Below, piece after piece: positions 42,485-52,207 of a DNA stretch of 64,000 bases. The stretch's first letter is position 1. Each line of letters begins with the position of its first letter. The position numbers were made by a program, and so were the translations under genes. The notes beneath the pieces were generated by a model. The model saw only the letters and a program-made list of their open reading frames with translations. It did not search any database and was not told the origin of the DNA. Origin of the DNA: Glutamicibacter sp002979865 (GTDB taxonomy: Bacteria; Actinomycetota; Actinomycetes; Actinomycetales; Micrococcaceae); the NCBI RefSeq assembly GCF_050030965.1, contig NZ_CP188297.1, positions 2,976,001 through 3,040,000 of the forward strand, in the 5' to 3' direction.

Positions 42485-44116
42485 ATGGCTCGCAAGAAGA
42501 ACGGGCTGCGACTCGCAGCAGCCGTTGTGGGTATCTCTGCCCTGGCACTGACCGGCTGCACCCAAGCCGCAGACAGCGGCAATGAAGAGGGCGGCAATGG
42601 CGAAGCCAGCGCCCCAATCACCCTGGGCACCACCGACAAAGTGACCTCCCTGGACCCTGCCGGATCTTACGACAACGGTTCGTTCATGGTCATGAACCAG
42701 ATTTACCCGTTCCTGCTCAACTCCGAGCCGGGCAGCCCGGACCCATCGATGAGCCTTGCCGAGTCCGCGGAGTTCACTACCCCGACTGAATACACGGTCA
42801 AGCTGAAGCCGGGCTTGAAGTGGGCCAACGGCCACGACCTTGACTCCAAGGACGTCAAGTTCACCTTCGACCGCCAGCTGAAGATCGCGGACCCTAACGG
42901 TCCATCCTCGCTGCTGGGCAACGTTGAATCCATCGAGGCTCCTGACGCCACCACAGTGGTCTTCAAGCTGAAGGTCGGCAATGACCAGACCTTCCCGCAG
43001 GTGCTGACCTCCCCGGTCGGCCCGATCGTCGATGATGAAGTGTTCTCTGCAGACGCAGTCATGGACGACCAGAAGATCGTTGAGGCCAAGGCCTTCGGCG
43101 GCCAGTACGTCATTGATTCGTACAACAAGAACAACCTGATCTCCTTCAGTGCCAACGAGTCCTACCAGGGCGTTCTGGGCCCTGCAGCCAACGACAAGGC
43201 AGCGATCAAGTACTACGCGGACGCCAATAACCTGAAGCTCGAAGTCCAAGAAGGCAAGATCGACGTCGCATGGCGTTCGCTGACCCCAACCGACATCGAA
43301 GACCTGGGCAAGGATGAGAATCTGGCGGTCCACAAGGGACCGGGTGGCGAGCTGCGCTACATCGTCTTCAACTTCGATTCCATGCCATACGGTGCCAAGA
43401 CCGATGATGCTGATGAAGCGAAGTCACTGGCCGTACGCCAGGCAGCGGCGCACCTTGTGGACCGCGAAGCCATCGCGAAGAACGTCTACAAGGACACCTA
43501 CACCCCGGCTTACTCGTACGTGCCGCAAGGCTTCACCGGCGCCACCGAGCCGCTGAAGGACATGTACGGCACCGACGGGAAGCCGGATGCAGCCAAGGCC
43601 AAGAAGGTTCTGGAAGATGCCGGAGTGAAGACCCCGGTCAAGCTCGCGCTGCAGTACAACCCGGATCACTATGGCCCGAACTCCGGTGACGAATACGCAC
43701 TGGTTGAAAAGCAGCTGGAGGCCGATGGCCTGTTCGAAGTGGATTTGAAGTCCACCGAATGGGTGACCTACCAGAAGCAGCGCGTCACGGATTACCCGGC
43801 CTACCAGCTGGGCTGGTTCCCGGACTACTCGGATGCCGACAACTACCTGTCGCCGTTCTTTGCCAAGGAGAACTTCCTTTCGAACAACTACGACAACCCC
43901 GAGGTTGACAAGCTGATCTCCGATCAGCGAGGAATGGTCGACGCTGCGGAGCGCACCAAGGCCATCGAAGAACTGCAGACGATGGTGGCTGAGGACTTGT
44001 CCACGCTTCCACTGCTGCAGGGTGCCCAGGTGGCCATTGCAGGCAAGGACGTCAAGGACGTTGACAAGACCTTGGACGCATCGTTCAAGTTCCGTCTCGG
44101 TGTGCTGAGCAAGTAA
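42485..44116 (+). CDS. Oligopeptide/dipeptide ABC transporter substrate-binding lipoprotein
   Basis: This family-5 solute-binding protein (DppA/OppA type) has 543 residues. The signal peptide ends in LALTGC with the lipidated Cys near residue 25, so it is anchored to the outer face of the membrane. The family signature region is YTVKLKPGLKWANGHDLDSKDVKFTF. Hallmark stretches such as RYIVFNFDSMPYG and VRQAAAHLVDREAI follow. GAAGGA lies eight bases before the ATG. It heads an operon with two permeases and a fused ATPase. Peptides are the likely substrate, but nickel or other ligands of this family cannot be excluded. Confidence 0.9.
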   Translation: MARKKNGLRLAAAVVGISALALTGCTQAADSGNEEGGNGEASAPITLGTTDKVTSLDPAGSYDNGSFMVMNQIYPFLLNSEPGSPDPSMSLAESAEFTTPTEYTVKLKPGLKWANGHDLDSKDVKFTFDRQLKIADPNGPSSLLGNVESIEAPDATTVVFKLKVGNDQTFPQVLTSPVGPIVDDEVFSADAVMDDQKIVEAKAFGGQYVIDSYNKNNLISFSANESYQGVLGPAANDKAAIKYYADANNLKLEVQEGKIDVAWRSLTPTDIEDLGKDENLAVHKGPGGELRYIVFNFDSMPYGAKTDDADEAKSLAVRQAAAHLVDREAIAKNVYKDTYTPAYSYVPQGFTGATEPLKDMYGTDGKPDAAKAKKVLEDAGVKTPVKLALQYNPDHYGPNSGDEYALVEKQLEADGLFEVDLKSTEWVTYQKQRVTDYPAYQLGWFPDYSDADNYLSPFFAKENFLSNNYDNPEVDKLISDQRGMVDAAERTKAIEELQTMVAEDLSTLPLLQGAQVAIAGKDVKDVDKTLDASFKFRLGVLSK

Positions 44117-44147
44117 TTCGGCTCTCGCCTCGCAGACACCAAACCTG

Positions 44148-44194
44148 AGGGGATCTGCCACGCGCCAACCCTTGGCGCGCGCGGTGGATCCCCT
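44148..44194 (+). terminator. Attenuator-type hairpin between binding protein and permease genes
   Basis: AGGGGATC...CGCGCCAA / TTGGCGCG...GATCCCCT form a long stem with interior bulges 31 bases after the binding-protein stop. There is no U-run, so partial read-through, giving more binding protein than permease, is likely. Confidence 0.6.
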
Positions 44195-44262
44195 TGGCAT
44201 GCGCCGTCATTGACCGCTCAAGGCGGCGCATTGCCACGCATCCTGAACCATAAGGACAGACG

Positions 44263-45354
44263 ATGACTATCACGTCGCCACCGGGCCAAGAAGCAAGCCC
44301 GCTAGCAACACCCAAACCAGCAAAGCAAAAAGGCGGAGGATTCCTCCGTTACTTGATTACCCGATTCTTGCTGATCATTCCCACTGTCTTCATCCTCATC
44401 ACAGTGGTGTTCTTCCTGATGCGCGTGACCGGAGACCCGATCACCGCAGCCTTGGGCGGACGGCTCACCCCGGACCAGCTGGCCCAGCGCATCCATGAAG
44501 CCGGATACGACCGGCCGATCCTGATCCAGTACTTCGAGTACCTGGGCCAGATCTTCACCGGCGACCTGGGCCGCACCATGAGCGATAACCGGGCGGTCAC
44601 CGAGGTGCTGGCCACCTACGGCGCAGCAACTTTGGAACTGGCCATCAACGCGGTCCTCGTCGCACTGCTGGTCGGCATCCCGCTGGGCCTGGTTGCCGCG
44701 AAGTTCCGCGACCGCTACCCGGATGCCGTGTTGCGCATCCTTGCAATCCTCTCCTACGCCACCCCGGTGTTCTTCGCCGGCTTGCTGCTCAAGCTGGTCT
44801 TCGGCGTATGGCTAGGCTGGTTGCCGATCAGCGGCCGTGCCGACTGGCAGACCGAGCTTGAACTGACCGGCCTGCAGAGCCCATCGGGCATCTACTGGCT
44901 CGATGCGCTGCGCAGCGGCAATAGCGCTGCCTTCTGGAATGTCACCGAGCATGCGATCCTGCCAGCCCTGGCACTGGGCCTGCTCACCGGCGGCGTGTTC
45001 CTGCGCCTGGTGCGCACCAACGCAATTGGCACGCTGGGCCGCGAATACGTGGAAGCCGGCCGTTCGCGCGGTGTCAGCGAATTCCGCCTCACCACCAAGC
45101 ACGCCTACCGTCCGGCGCTGATTCCGATTATCACTGTCATGGGCCTGCAGATTGCCATGCTGCTCGGTGGAGCAGTGCTGACCGAGACCACCTTCGAATG
45201 GTCGGGATTGGGCTTCAAGCTCGCCGAATACCTCACCGCCCGCGACTTCGTGGCTGTGCAGGGCATCGTGGTGCTGCTGGCCATTATCGTCGCCGTCACC
45301 AACTTCATCGTTGACGTGCTGGCCGCCTTGATCGACCCGAGAGTCAGGTACTAA
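44263..45354 (+). CDS. Peptide ABC transporter permease (DppB/OppB type)
   Basis: This 363-residue membrane subunit has an unusually long cytoplasmic N-terminus (~30 residues), followed by about six transmembrane helices starting YLITRFLLIIPTVFIL. The EAA-type coupling loop is YVEAGRSRGVSEFRLTTKHAYRPALIPI. GDPITAALGGRLTPDQL is the typical external segment after helix 1. AAGGAC precedes the ATG. The second permease starts two bases after its stop. Confidence 0.92.
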   Translation: MTITSPPGQEASPLATPKPAKQKGGGFLRYLITRFLLIIPTVFILITVVFFLMRVTGDPITAALGGRLTPDQLAQRIHEAGYDRPILIQYFEYLGQIFTGDLGRTMSDNRAVTEVLATYGAATLELAINAVLVALLVGIPLGLVAAKFRDRYPDAVLRILAILSYATPVFFAGLLLKLVFGVWLGWLPISGRADWQTELELTGLQSPSGIYWLDALRSGNSAAFWNVTEHAILPALALGLLTGGVFLRLVRTNAIGTLGREYVEAGRSRGVSEFRLTTKHAYRPALIPIITVMGLQIAMLLGGAVLTETTFEWSGLGFKLAEYLTARDFVAVQGIVVLLAIIVAVTNFIVDVLAALIDPRVRY

Positions 45355-45356
45355 TC

Positions 45357-46343
45357 ATGAGTACAGCTACCTTGCCGGCTTCGAACAAGTCCTGGCTGGA
45401 CCGGCTCCCGGTCATCTCCCACCTGCGCATGTCCTCGGGCCTGCAGCGGGGCATGCTGGTTGCCGGTCTGGCGCTCTCCGGCCTGTTCATCGTTACCGCC
45501 CTGTTCGCGCCGCTGATTGCGCCTTTCGATTTCGCGCAGTCCTCGGATGCATCCGGGGACTTCCCGCGCCAGGCGGCTCCGGACAGCAAATTCATCTGGG
45601 GCACCACCGCCACCGGCTATGACGTGTTCTCGCGGACCCTCTTCGGTGCGCAGACGGCCATCTGGGTGATCCTGGCGGCCGTGGTCATGTCCCTGTTCCT
45701 GGGCGTATTGCTGGGCTTGATCTCCGGCTACCTCGGCGGCTGGTTCGACCGCATCGCCGTGGTGTTGGCCGATGCAATCTACGCGTTCCCATCCTTGCTG
45801 CTGGCCATCGTGATGTCCATCGTGATTTCCCAGGGCCAGTCTTCGCTCTTCGGCGGCGTGATGGCAGCGGCCATCTCCATCACCGTGGTGTTCATCCCGC
45901 AGTACTTCCGCGTGGTCCGCGCCGAAGTGATGCGGCTGAAGGCGGAACCCTTCGTGGAATCCGCACAGGTGATCGGCGCCAGTCTATGGCGAGTGATGTT
46001 CGCGCACCTGCTGCGCAACGCCACCCGCACCTTGCCGCTGATCTTCACGCTGAATGCCACCGAGGCATTGCTGACCCTGGCGGGCCTGGGCTTCCTGGGC
46101 TTCGGCATCGAACCGACCAGTGCTTCGGAATGGGGCTACGACCTGAACCGCGCGATGTCAGATGCCACTAGCGGAATCTGGTGGACCGGCCTGTTCCCGG
46201 GCTTGGCCATCGTGCTCACCGTGATGGGCTTGACCCTGGTTGGCGAGTCCATGAATGACCTCAATGACCCGCGCCTGCGCCGCTTCAGCCGCAAGAAGGC
46301 CAAGCGCATCACCCAGTCCGGACAGGTAGGAGCAAGCAAATGA
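45357..46343 (+). CDS. Peptide ABC transporter permease (DppC/OppC type)
   Basis: This second membrane subunit has 328 residues. Its N-terminal cytoplasmic segment precedes helix 1 (MLVAGLALSGLFIVTALFAPLIAPF), with the family motif FIWGTTATGYDVFSRTLFGAQTAI. The EAA-type loop is FVESAQVIGASLWRVMFAHLLRNATRTLPL. Its TGA overlaps the ATG of the ATPase gene. Confidence 0.92.
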   Translation: MSTATLPASNKSWLDRLPVISHLRMSSGLQRGMLVAGLALSGLFIVTALFAPLIAPFDFAQSSDASGDFPRQAAPDSKFIWGTTATGYDVFSRTLFGAQTAIWVILAAVVMSLFLGVLLGLISGYLGGWFDRIAVVLADAIYAFPSLLLAIVMSIVISQGQSSLFGGVMAAAISITVVFIPQYFRVVRAEVMRLKAEPFVESAQVIGASLWRVMFAHLLRNATRTLPLIFTLNATEALLTLAGLGFLGFGIEPTSASEWGYDLNRAMSDATSGIWWTGLFPGLAIVLTVMGLTLVGESMNDLNDPRLRRFSRKKAKRITQSGQVGASK

Positions 46344-48034
46344 CCAACAGTCCTCTCCTCGACTCCGAGGCCAACATCGGCACACCCGCTGTCTTGCGCA
46401 TCGAAGACCTGAACATTGATTTCGTCACGGACGCCGGCGCAGTGCCGGCAGTGCGCGGCGTTGATTTGCAAGTCAAGGCCGGCGAGATCCTGGCCATCGT
46501 GGGCGAATCCGGATCCGGCAAGTCCGTCACCGCACGCACCGCCCTGGGCATCCTGGCCGAGAACGGTGCCTCGCACGGCGGGGTCTACCTCAAAGGCAAG
46601 AACATGCTCACCCTGCGCGGCCGCGAGCTGCGCGCGGCTCGCGGCCGGGATGTGGCCATGGTCTTCCAGGAACCATCCACGGCACTGAACCCGGTGTACA
46701 CCGTGGGGTGGCAGATCATGGAGGGCATCCGCGCGCACAACAGGATTTCCAAGAAGGAGGCCAGGACGCGCGCCATCGAGGCGATGCGCCAGGTCGGCAT
46801 CCCGGATCCAGAGCAGCGCGTGGACTACTACCCGCACCAGTTCTCCGGTGGCCAGAAGCAGCGCGTGGTCATCGCCGCGGCGCTGGCCCTGAAGCCGGAA
46901 CTGATTGTGGCAGATGAGCCAACCACCGCATTGGATGTCACGGTGCAGGCTGAAATTCTCCAGCTGCTGCGCGACCTGCGTGATCAGCTGGGTACCGCCA
47001 TCGTCATCATCACCCACAATATGGGGGTGGTGGCCGATATCGCCGACCGCGTGATCGTGATGAACCAGGGGCAGATCGTTGAGCAAGCACCATCGATCCA
47101 GCTCTTCGAAGCACCGCAAGAGGACTACACCAAGTCCCTGCTGGCTGCCGTGCCGCACCTGGGGCGCGAAAGCGCCTCGGAGGGACTAGTCGAACGTCCG
47201 AACCAGGATGCTGAATTGCTGGTGGAAGCCAAAGGCCTGAAGGTGCATTTCCCGGGACGCCTCGGGGCCCCGGGCTTCACCGCGGTCGATGAGGTGGATC
47301 TGAAGATCCACGCCGGCGAGGTCTACGGACTGGTGGGCGAGTCCGGTTCGGGCAAAACCACCATCGGCCGCAGCATCGCGGGATTGAACCGCATCACCGG
47401 TGGCTCGCTGAAGGTGCTGGGCTACGAGATGGCCCACTTCAAGGAACGCACCTTCAAGCCGCTGCGTGAGCAGATCGGCTTCGTGTTCCAGGATCCGGCG
47501 GCAAGCTTCAATCCGCACTTGACCGTAGGCGAATGCGTGGCCGAGCCACTGGCCGTGCACCGTGATCTGAACCCGCTGCAGACCCGCAACAAGGTGGCCG
47601 AACTGCTTGAGGCCGTGCAGCTTCCAGCCGGTTTTGCCAACCGCTACCCGCACGAACTCTCCGGCGGCCAGCGCCAGCGCGCGTCGCTGGCCCGAGCACT
47701 GGCCTTGGAGCCGAAGCTGCTGATTGCCGATGAGCCAACCAGCGCACTGGACGTTTCGGTGCAGGCCAAGGTGCTGGAGCTGTTCCGCGAATTGCAGACC
47801 GAACTGGGCTTCGCAGCCCTGTTCGTCTCGCATGATCTGGCAGTGGTGGACCAGCTGGCTACCTGGGTGGGCGTCCTGTTCCGGGGCACCTTGCTGGAAG
47901 AAGGCTTGGGCTCCAAGGTCCTGGCCAACCCGCAGCATGAATACACCCAGCGCCTGATCGCCTCGCTTCCGGTTCCGGACCCGCGCGAACAGGCGCAGCG
48001 ACGCAAACTGATTGAACAGCTGAACGCCTCCTGA
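46340..48034 (+). CDS. Fused dipeptide ABC transporter ATPase (DppD-DppF type)
   Basis: Two complete ABC ATPase domains lie in one 564-residue chain. Domain 1 (~1-275) has GESGSGKS, SGGQKQRVVIAAAL and VADEPTTALD. Domain 2 (~285-564) has GESGSGKTT, LSGGQRQRASLARAL and IADEPTSALD. Fusion replaces separate D and F subunits and fixes their 1:1 ratio. The ATGA overlap with the second permease shows coupling. Neither domain shows an obvious C-terminal Fe-S cysteine set seen in some OppD proteins. Confidence 0.92.
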   Translation: MTNSPLLDSEANIGTPAVLRIEDLNIDFVTDAGAVPAVRGVDLQVKAGEILAIVGESGSGKSVTARTALGILAENGASHGGVYLKGKNMLTLRGRELRAARGRDVAMVFQEPSTALNPVYTVGWQIMEGIRAHNRISKKEARTRAIEAMRQVGIPDPEQRVDYYPHQFSGGQKQRVVIAAALALKPELIVADEPTTALDVTVQAEILQLLRDLRDQLGTAIVIITHNMGVVADIADRVIVMNQGQIVEQAPSIQLFEAPQEDYTKSLLAAVPHLGRESASEGLVERPNQDAELLVEAKGLKVHFPGRLGAPGFTAVDEVDLKIHAGEVYGLVGESGSGKTTIGRSIAGLNRITGGSLKVLGYEMAHFKERTFKPLREQIGFVFQDPAASFNPHLTVGECVAEPLAVHRDLNPLQTRNKVAELLEAVQLPAGFANRYPHELSGGQRQRASLARALALEPKLLIADEPTSALDVSVQAKVLELFRELQTELGFAALFVSHDLAVVDQLATWVGVLFRGTLLEEGLGSKVLANPQHEYTQRLIASLPVPDPREQAQRRKLIEQLNAS

Positions 48035-48060
48035 GCAGCTGGCAATCAAGGAACAACGGG

Positions 48061-48099
48061 CATGCCCCGGGCACGGTCAGGCACCGTGTCCGGGGCATG
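48061..48099 (+). terminator. Terminator of the peptide-transporter operon
   Basis: CATGCCCCGG-G-CACGGT folds with ACCGTG-T-CCGGGGCATG around a five-base loop (17-bp stem with one G-T pair), 27 bases after the ATPase stop. Confidence 0.8.
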
Positions 48100-48131
48100 T
48101 CACCTTGTGGGTAATCCGTCATGCGAACCCG

Positions 48132-48137
48132 TAAACT
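48132..48137 (+). promoter_or_regulatory. Leaderless-type -10 box for chorismate mutase
   Basis: TAAACT lies seven bases before ATG 48145. This supports 48145 over the in-frame ATG at 48121, which has no ribosome-binding site. Confidence 0.45.
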
Positions 48138-48144
48138 GGTGATC

Positions 48145-48516
48145 ATGAACGAGCCGAAGAACACTGAGACCACCCAGTCATTCGACCCGCACGCCAGCTC
48201 GTTGCAGGGCGAGGTCCAGAATGAAGTCCTCGAAGAGCTGTACGCCATCCGCGGCAGCATCGACAACTTCGATGCGCAGCTGGTTTTCCTGTTGGCTGAA
48301 CGCTTCAAGGCGACCCAGCGCGTAGGGGTCCTGAAGGCCGAGCACCAGTTGCCGCCGAGCGACCCTAGCCGCGAGAAGGCGCAGATCGAGCGCCTGCGCG
48401 CCCTGGCCCACGAAGCGCATCTTGATCCAGAATTCGCCGAAAAATTCCTGAATTTCGTGATCTCTGAAGTCATCCGCCACCACCAGAACATTTCTGACTC
48501 GCACAACAATGACTGA
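48145..48516 (+). CDS. Chorismate mutase (AroQ fold)
   Basis: This 123-residue helical protein rearranges chorismate to prephenate for Phe/Tyr synthesis. AroQ-type features are IRGSIDNFDAQLVFLLAERFKATQRVGVLKAEHQLP, with the substrate-binding Arg and Lys, and the C-terminal helix FAEKFLNFVISEVIRHHQ. No signal peptide is present, so it is the cytoplasmic type and probably needs activation by DAHP synthase as in other actinobacteria (established for mycobacteria). The start is chosen at 48145; 48121 is an alternative. It overlaps the next gene by eight bases. Confidence 0.87.
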   Translation: MNEPKNTETTQSFDPHASSLQGEVQNEVLEELYAIRGSIDNFDAQLVFLLAERFKATQRVGVLKAEHQLPPSDPSREKAQIERLRALAHEAHLDPEFAEKFLNFVISEVIRHHQNISDSHNND

Positions 48517-49573
48517 GCAGGAACACGAGGCCGCTGAACGCCGCGATGTTCACGCCACCGCTTTCTGCCAGTTCCCGGGCAGCGACCCGTCGGCCATCCA
48601 CGAAGTGGTGCGCGGGGAATTGGGAGAACCCAACCTCGCGGTCTTCCCGCAGCTGCCGGATCGTGGCGTCGGCGCCGATGCGGTAGGGCGCAGCGCCACC
48701 TTGCTGGCAGACCTCGGCTTCGATCTGCAGCCGCACGGCTGGAGGATCGGTGCCAAGGACGGTATCGATGCCCGTCGTGCCCGCAGCATCCTGCGCAGTG
48801 ACGAGAATCTGCTAGCTGATGTACTCGGCGCGGAAGCGAAACCTGCCCAGCGCCTCAAGCTCACCTTGCTCGGTCCGTGGACCTTGGCCGCCAGCCTGTA
48901 CCTGTCGAACGGGGAGCGGGTGATCAGCGATCATGGGGCGCGCCGCGACATCATCGAGTCCTACGCCCACGGAGCACGCGAGCATCTGGACCGACTGGCC
49001 CGCATTACCTCGCTGGCGGACTTCACTATCCAGATTGATGAGCCGCTGCTGGGCGACGTGCTCGACGGCACAATCAGTACCGCCAGCGGATACCGGACCC
49101 TGCGCTCGATCCCACGCGCCGAAGTGCGAAGCGCCTATGCGCAGTTCTTCAAGGTGCTCGCTGGCGAGGCCGAAGGCCAACGGGTCACCTCGCTGCTGAA
49201 TCTGCCTACCCAGGATGAACACTGGATTGAACGGGTGGATCTGCTGCACCAAGCCGGTGCCGGCGCGCTGGTCATCGACCCTGGAGGCTTGACGCACCGC
49301 AAGTGGGAGCGGGTAGCGGGACTTGTCGAAGGCGGGGGCCGCGTCTTCTTGCAGGTGCTCGCCCCCGGAACCCGGGCACCAGGTGTTGTAGAAGGGGTGA
49401 ACTCCATTCTTCGTCCTTGGCGTCAGCTGGGCTTGGGCTTGGGGCAGCTAGGTGCACTAACCCTGATGCCGCGTGGAGACTTCTCGCGCAGCAGCTCGGC
49501 GCAGGCCATCGAGAACCTGCGACGGCTGGCCAGTTATGCCCAAGCGTTGGAGCAGACACGCGTCGATGCGTAG
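48509..49573 (+). CDS. MetE-like (cobalamin-independent methionine synthase fold) protein
   Basis: This 354-residue TIM-barrel protein resembles the C-terminal half of MetE. Typical stretches are ATAFCQFPGSDP, LTLLGPWTLAASLYLSNGE and QIDEPLLGDVL. The length and lack of an N-terminal half put it with short archaeal/actinobacterial MetE-like proteins (Rv3015c type) rather than the ~760-residue MetE. Catalysis of methyl transfer is not established for this group; the canonical zinc-ligand Cys of the core is not obvious here. It overlaps the chorismate mutase gene. Confidence 0.75.
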   Translation: MTEQEHEAAERRDVHATAFCQFPGSDPSAIHEVVRGELGEPNLAVFPQLPDRGVGADAVGRSATLLADLGFDLQPHGWRIGAKDGIDARRARSILRSDENLLADVLGAEAKPAQRLKLTLLGPWTLAASLYLSNGERVISDHGARRDIIESYAHGAREHLDRLARITSLADFTIQIDEPLLGDVLDGTISTASGYRTLRSIPRAEVRSAYAQFFKVLAGEAEGQRVTSLLNLPTQDEHWIERVDLLHQAGAGALVIDPGGLTHRKWERVAGLVEGGGRVFLQVLAPGTRAPGVVEGVNSILRPWRQLGLGLGQLGALTLMPRGDFSRSSSAQAIENLRRLASYAQALEQTRVDA

Positions 49574-49672
49574 CTAACTGCCTGATTCCTGCCGGTCACA
49601 GCCCGAAAAGGGCGGTTGATCATGTATCTTAGGAATAGTGGGGTAGCGGATCTACCCGGTTTGGCCAGTTGG

Positions 49673-49698
49673 CTGAAACCTCAAACCTACGGTTTCAG
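49673..49698 (+). promoter_or_regulatory. Hairpin in the mtrA leader
   Basis: CTGAAACC and GGTTTCAG form an 8-bp stem with a ten-base loop just upstream of the mtrA ribosome-binding site (GGGGGA). It may influence mRNA stability or translation. Confidence 0.45.
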
Positions 49699-49709
49699 GG
49701 GGACATGGG

Positions 49710-50390
49710 ATGAAGGCACGGATTTTAGTCGTTGACGATGACGAAGCGTTGTCGGAAATGATTGGCATTGTCCTGCAAAATGACGGCTTCGATGCCTCAT
49801 TCTGCTACGACGGTTCCGGTGCTCTGGAAGCATTCCGTGAAGCGAACCCCGACCTGGTGCTCCTTGACCTGATGCTGCCTGGCATTGACGGCATCGAGGT
49901 ATGCAAGCAGATCCGCGCGGAATCCGACGTTCCCGTCGTGATGCTCACCGCCAAGTCGGACACTGCCGACGTTGTCCGCGGGCTGGAATCCGGTGCCGAT
50001 GACTACGTGCCCAAGCCTTTCAAGCCAGCCGAGCTGGTGGCCCGCGTGCGAGCCCGTTTGCGTCCAAGCGAAACCCACGCCGCGGAGACTTTGCAAGTTG
50101 GCGAAGTGACCATCGACGTGGCCGGGCACCGAGTGACCCGCGGAACCGATGTCGTGTCGCTGACCCCGCTGGAATTCGACCTCCTGGTCACCATGGCCCG
50201 CAAGCCATGGCAGGTCTTCAGCCGCGAGCAGCTGCTGGAAGCCGTCTGGGGCTACCGGCACGCTGCAGATACCCGCTTGGTCAACGTGCACGTGCAGCGC
50301 CTGCGCTCGAAGATTGAAATTGACCCGGAGAAGCCGCAGATTATCGAGACCGTTCGCGGTGTCGGATACAAGGCTGGTTCGGCAAGTTGA
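49710..50390 (+). CDS. mtrA: Response regulator MtrA
   Basis: This is the essential OmpR/PhoB-type regulator of actinobacteria that controls cell-wall and replication genes. The receiver domain (1-120) has the acidic pair D9-D10 and phospho-acceptor D53 in LVLLDLMLPG, with Thr in VMLTAKS and Lys in YVPKPFKP. The C-terminal winged-helix domain contains LTPLEFDLLVTMARKP and VNVHVQRLRSKIE. GGGGGA precedes the ATG. It is followed by mtrB in a TTGA overlap. Confidence 0.95.
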   Translation: MKARILVVDDDEALSEMIGIVLQNDGFDASFCYDGSGALEAFREANPDLVLLDLMLPGIDGIEVCKQIRAESDVPVVMLTAKSDTADVVRGLESGADDYVPKPFKPAELVARVRARLRPSETHAAETLQVGEVTIDVAGHRVTRGTDVVSLTPLEFDLLVTMARKPWQVFSREQLLEAVWGYRHAADTRLVNVHVQRLRSKIEIDPEKPQIIETVRGVGYKAGSAS

Positions 50391-52207
50391 GTTCGCACAC
50401 GTCGACCGGTGCAGAGTTGGTTCCGGTCGATGTGCATGCCCAGTCGCAGTCCAAACCCGCCCGGTGGAGCAAAATCGAGCAGTGGATCAAGCGTCCCTGG
50501 CACACCGCCAAGCTGCGTTGGCAACGCCACCTGCTGTTCCGCACCGTCATTTCGACGCTGCTTTTCACCGCGCTGGCTTTGGTTGCCGCCGGCGCCTTCC
50601 TTTCCAACCAGATCGCCTCCACGCTTTTCGAAGAGCGCGTGAACCAGATATCCAAGGAATCGGAACGCGGCCTGGTCCAGGCCCGCTCCATTCTCGAATC
50701 GGCTTCCACCACCGATCGCGCCTCCACCCAGGCCCTGGTGAATTCGACCTTGGCTTCCCTGGAAGGCGATGGCGCAACCGTAGTCCGCGATTTCGTGCTG
50801 ATGCCCATTGCCGGTGACCAAAGCCTTTATGTTGGGCCAATGGCTTCCGGTTCCCTGACCACCCGCGTGATCCCTGGCGATCTCGCGGAGCGGGTTGCAG
50901 GGGAGCAAGGCATCTATTGGCGTTCCATCGAGCTGGGTGCCGATACCGCAACCAAGCCCGGTCTCATTGTCGGCACCAAGGTACTGATTCCGCCTGGACG
51001 CGAGTACGGACTGTATCTGGTCTACGACCTGTCCAGCGTGCAGGATACCCTCGAATTCATCAATCGTGCGATGGCTTTCACCGGGCTGATTCTGCTGGCA
51101 GTGGTTGGCTTCGTTGCGTGGTCGGTCGCCCGTACCGTGGTCCGCCCGGTGGCCGATGCCGCGTATGTTTCGGAGAGGATTGCTTCCGGTGACCTCGACC
51201 GCAGAATGAAGGTCGCCGGCAAGGACGAGGTGGCCCGATTGGGGACGGCCTTCAACCACATGGCCCACTCATTGCAAGAGCAGATCACCGCATTGAATAA
51301 TCTCTCGGCCATGCAGCAACGCTTCGTTTCCGATGTCTCGCACGAATTGCGCACCCCGCTGACCACCGTGCGCATGGCTGCCGAAGTGATCCACGATGCC
51401 CGCGAGGACTTCGATCCGCTTACCGCGCGGTCCGCCGAACTGATGTACAACCAGATCGAGCGTTTCCAGCACCTGCTCAATGACCTGCTGGAAGTGTCCC
51501 GCTTCGATGCCGGCGTCGCGGTGCTTGACCGTGAGTCAACGGACTTGAACGTCATAGCCCGCAAGGTTATCGATATCGCCACCCCGGTGGCTGATGAATA
51601 CGGTTCGCTCATCCGCCTGAACGCGCCCAGCGACGGTTGCGTCGCAGAAGTGGATCCGCGCCGCGTCGAGCGTGTGATCCGCAATCTGGTGCTCAACGCG
51701 GTGGAGCACGGTGAAAGCAAGCCAATCGATATCACCATCGGCGCTAACCAGAGCGCGGTGGCGATCACCGTGCGCGACTACGGCATCGGCATGTCCGAAG
51801 AGGCGTGCAACCACGTCTTCGACCGATTCTGGCGCGCTGATCCGGCCCGTGCACGGACCACCGGAGGTTCCGGCCTGGGCTTGTCGATCTCGATGGAGGA
51901 CACCAGGTTGCACGATGGCCGATTGGAAGCGTGGGGCAAGCCGGGGGTCGGCTCGGTCTTCCGACTGACCTTGCCACGCAGCGAGGACCTGGAGATCGCT
52001 TCGTCGCCGCTTCCACTGGAACCGCCAGTTCCTGAAAGCCTGGCTACGGTGATTTTGGGAGACAGCTTCCCGCTGACCGGTGAAGTGCCAAAGATCGGAT
52101 ACACGCCGCTGGTTCTTGATCCGGATTTGGATGCGGATTCGCCAGCTGACGATGTCACCAATCCGAACCTCGGCAGCAACGAGCAGAAGAAGGAAGGGGA
52201 GAGCTGA
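50387..52207 (+). CDS. mtrB: Sensor histidine kinase MtrB
   Basis: This 606-residue sensor partners MtrA. A TTG start overlapping the mtrA TGA gives a basic cytoplasmic N-terminus, helix 1 (TVISTLLFTALALVAAGAFL), an external domain (~80-210) and helix 2 (AMAFTGLILLAVVGFVAW). These are followed by HAMP, HisKA with FVSDVSHELRTPLT (phospho-His), and HATPase with N-box NLVLNAVEHGE and GLGLSI G2 box. A Pro-rich acidic tail of ~70 residues ends the protein. TTG is the only in-frame start near the overlap; the nearest ATG lies well inside. Confidence 0.94.
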   Translation: MSSHTSTGAELVPVDVHAQSQSKPARWSKIEQWIKRPWHTAKLRWQRHLLFRTVISTLLFTALALVAAGAFLSNQIASTLFEERVNQISKESERGLVQARSILESASTTDRASTQALVNSTLASLEGDGATVVRDFVLMPIAGDQSLYVGPMASGSLTTRVIPGDLAERVAGEQGIYWRSIELGADTATKPGLIVGTKVLIPPGREYGLYLVYDLSSVQDTLEFINRAMAFTGLILLAVVGFVAWSVARTVVRPVADAAYVSERIASGDLDRRMKVAGKDEVARLGTAFNHMAHSLQEQITALNNLSAMQQRFVSDVSHELRTPLTTVRMAAEVIHDAREDFDPLTARSAELMYNQIERFQHLLNDLLEVSRFDAGVAVLDRESTDLNVIARKVIDIATPVADEYGSLIRLNAPSDGCVAEVDPRRVERVIRNLVLNAVEHGESKPIDITIGANQSAVAITVRDYGIGMSEEACNHVFDRFWRADPARARTTGGSGLGLSISMEDTRLHDGRLEAWGKPGVGSVFRLTLPRSEDLEIASSPLPLEPPVPESLATVILGDSFPLTGEVPKIGYTPLVLDPDLDADSPADDVTNPNLGSNEQKKEGES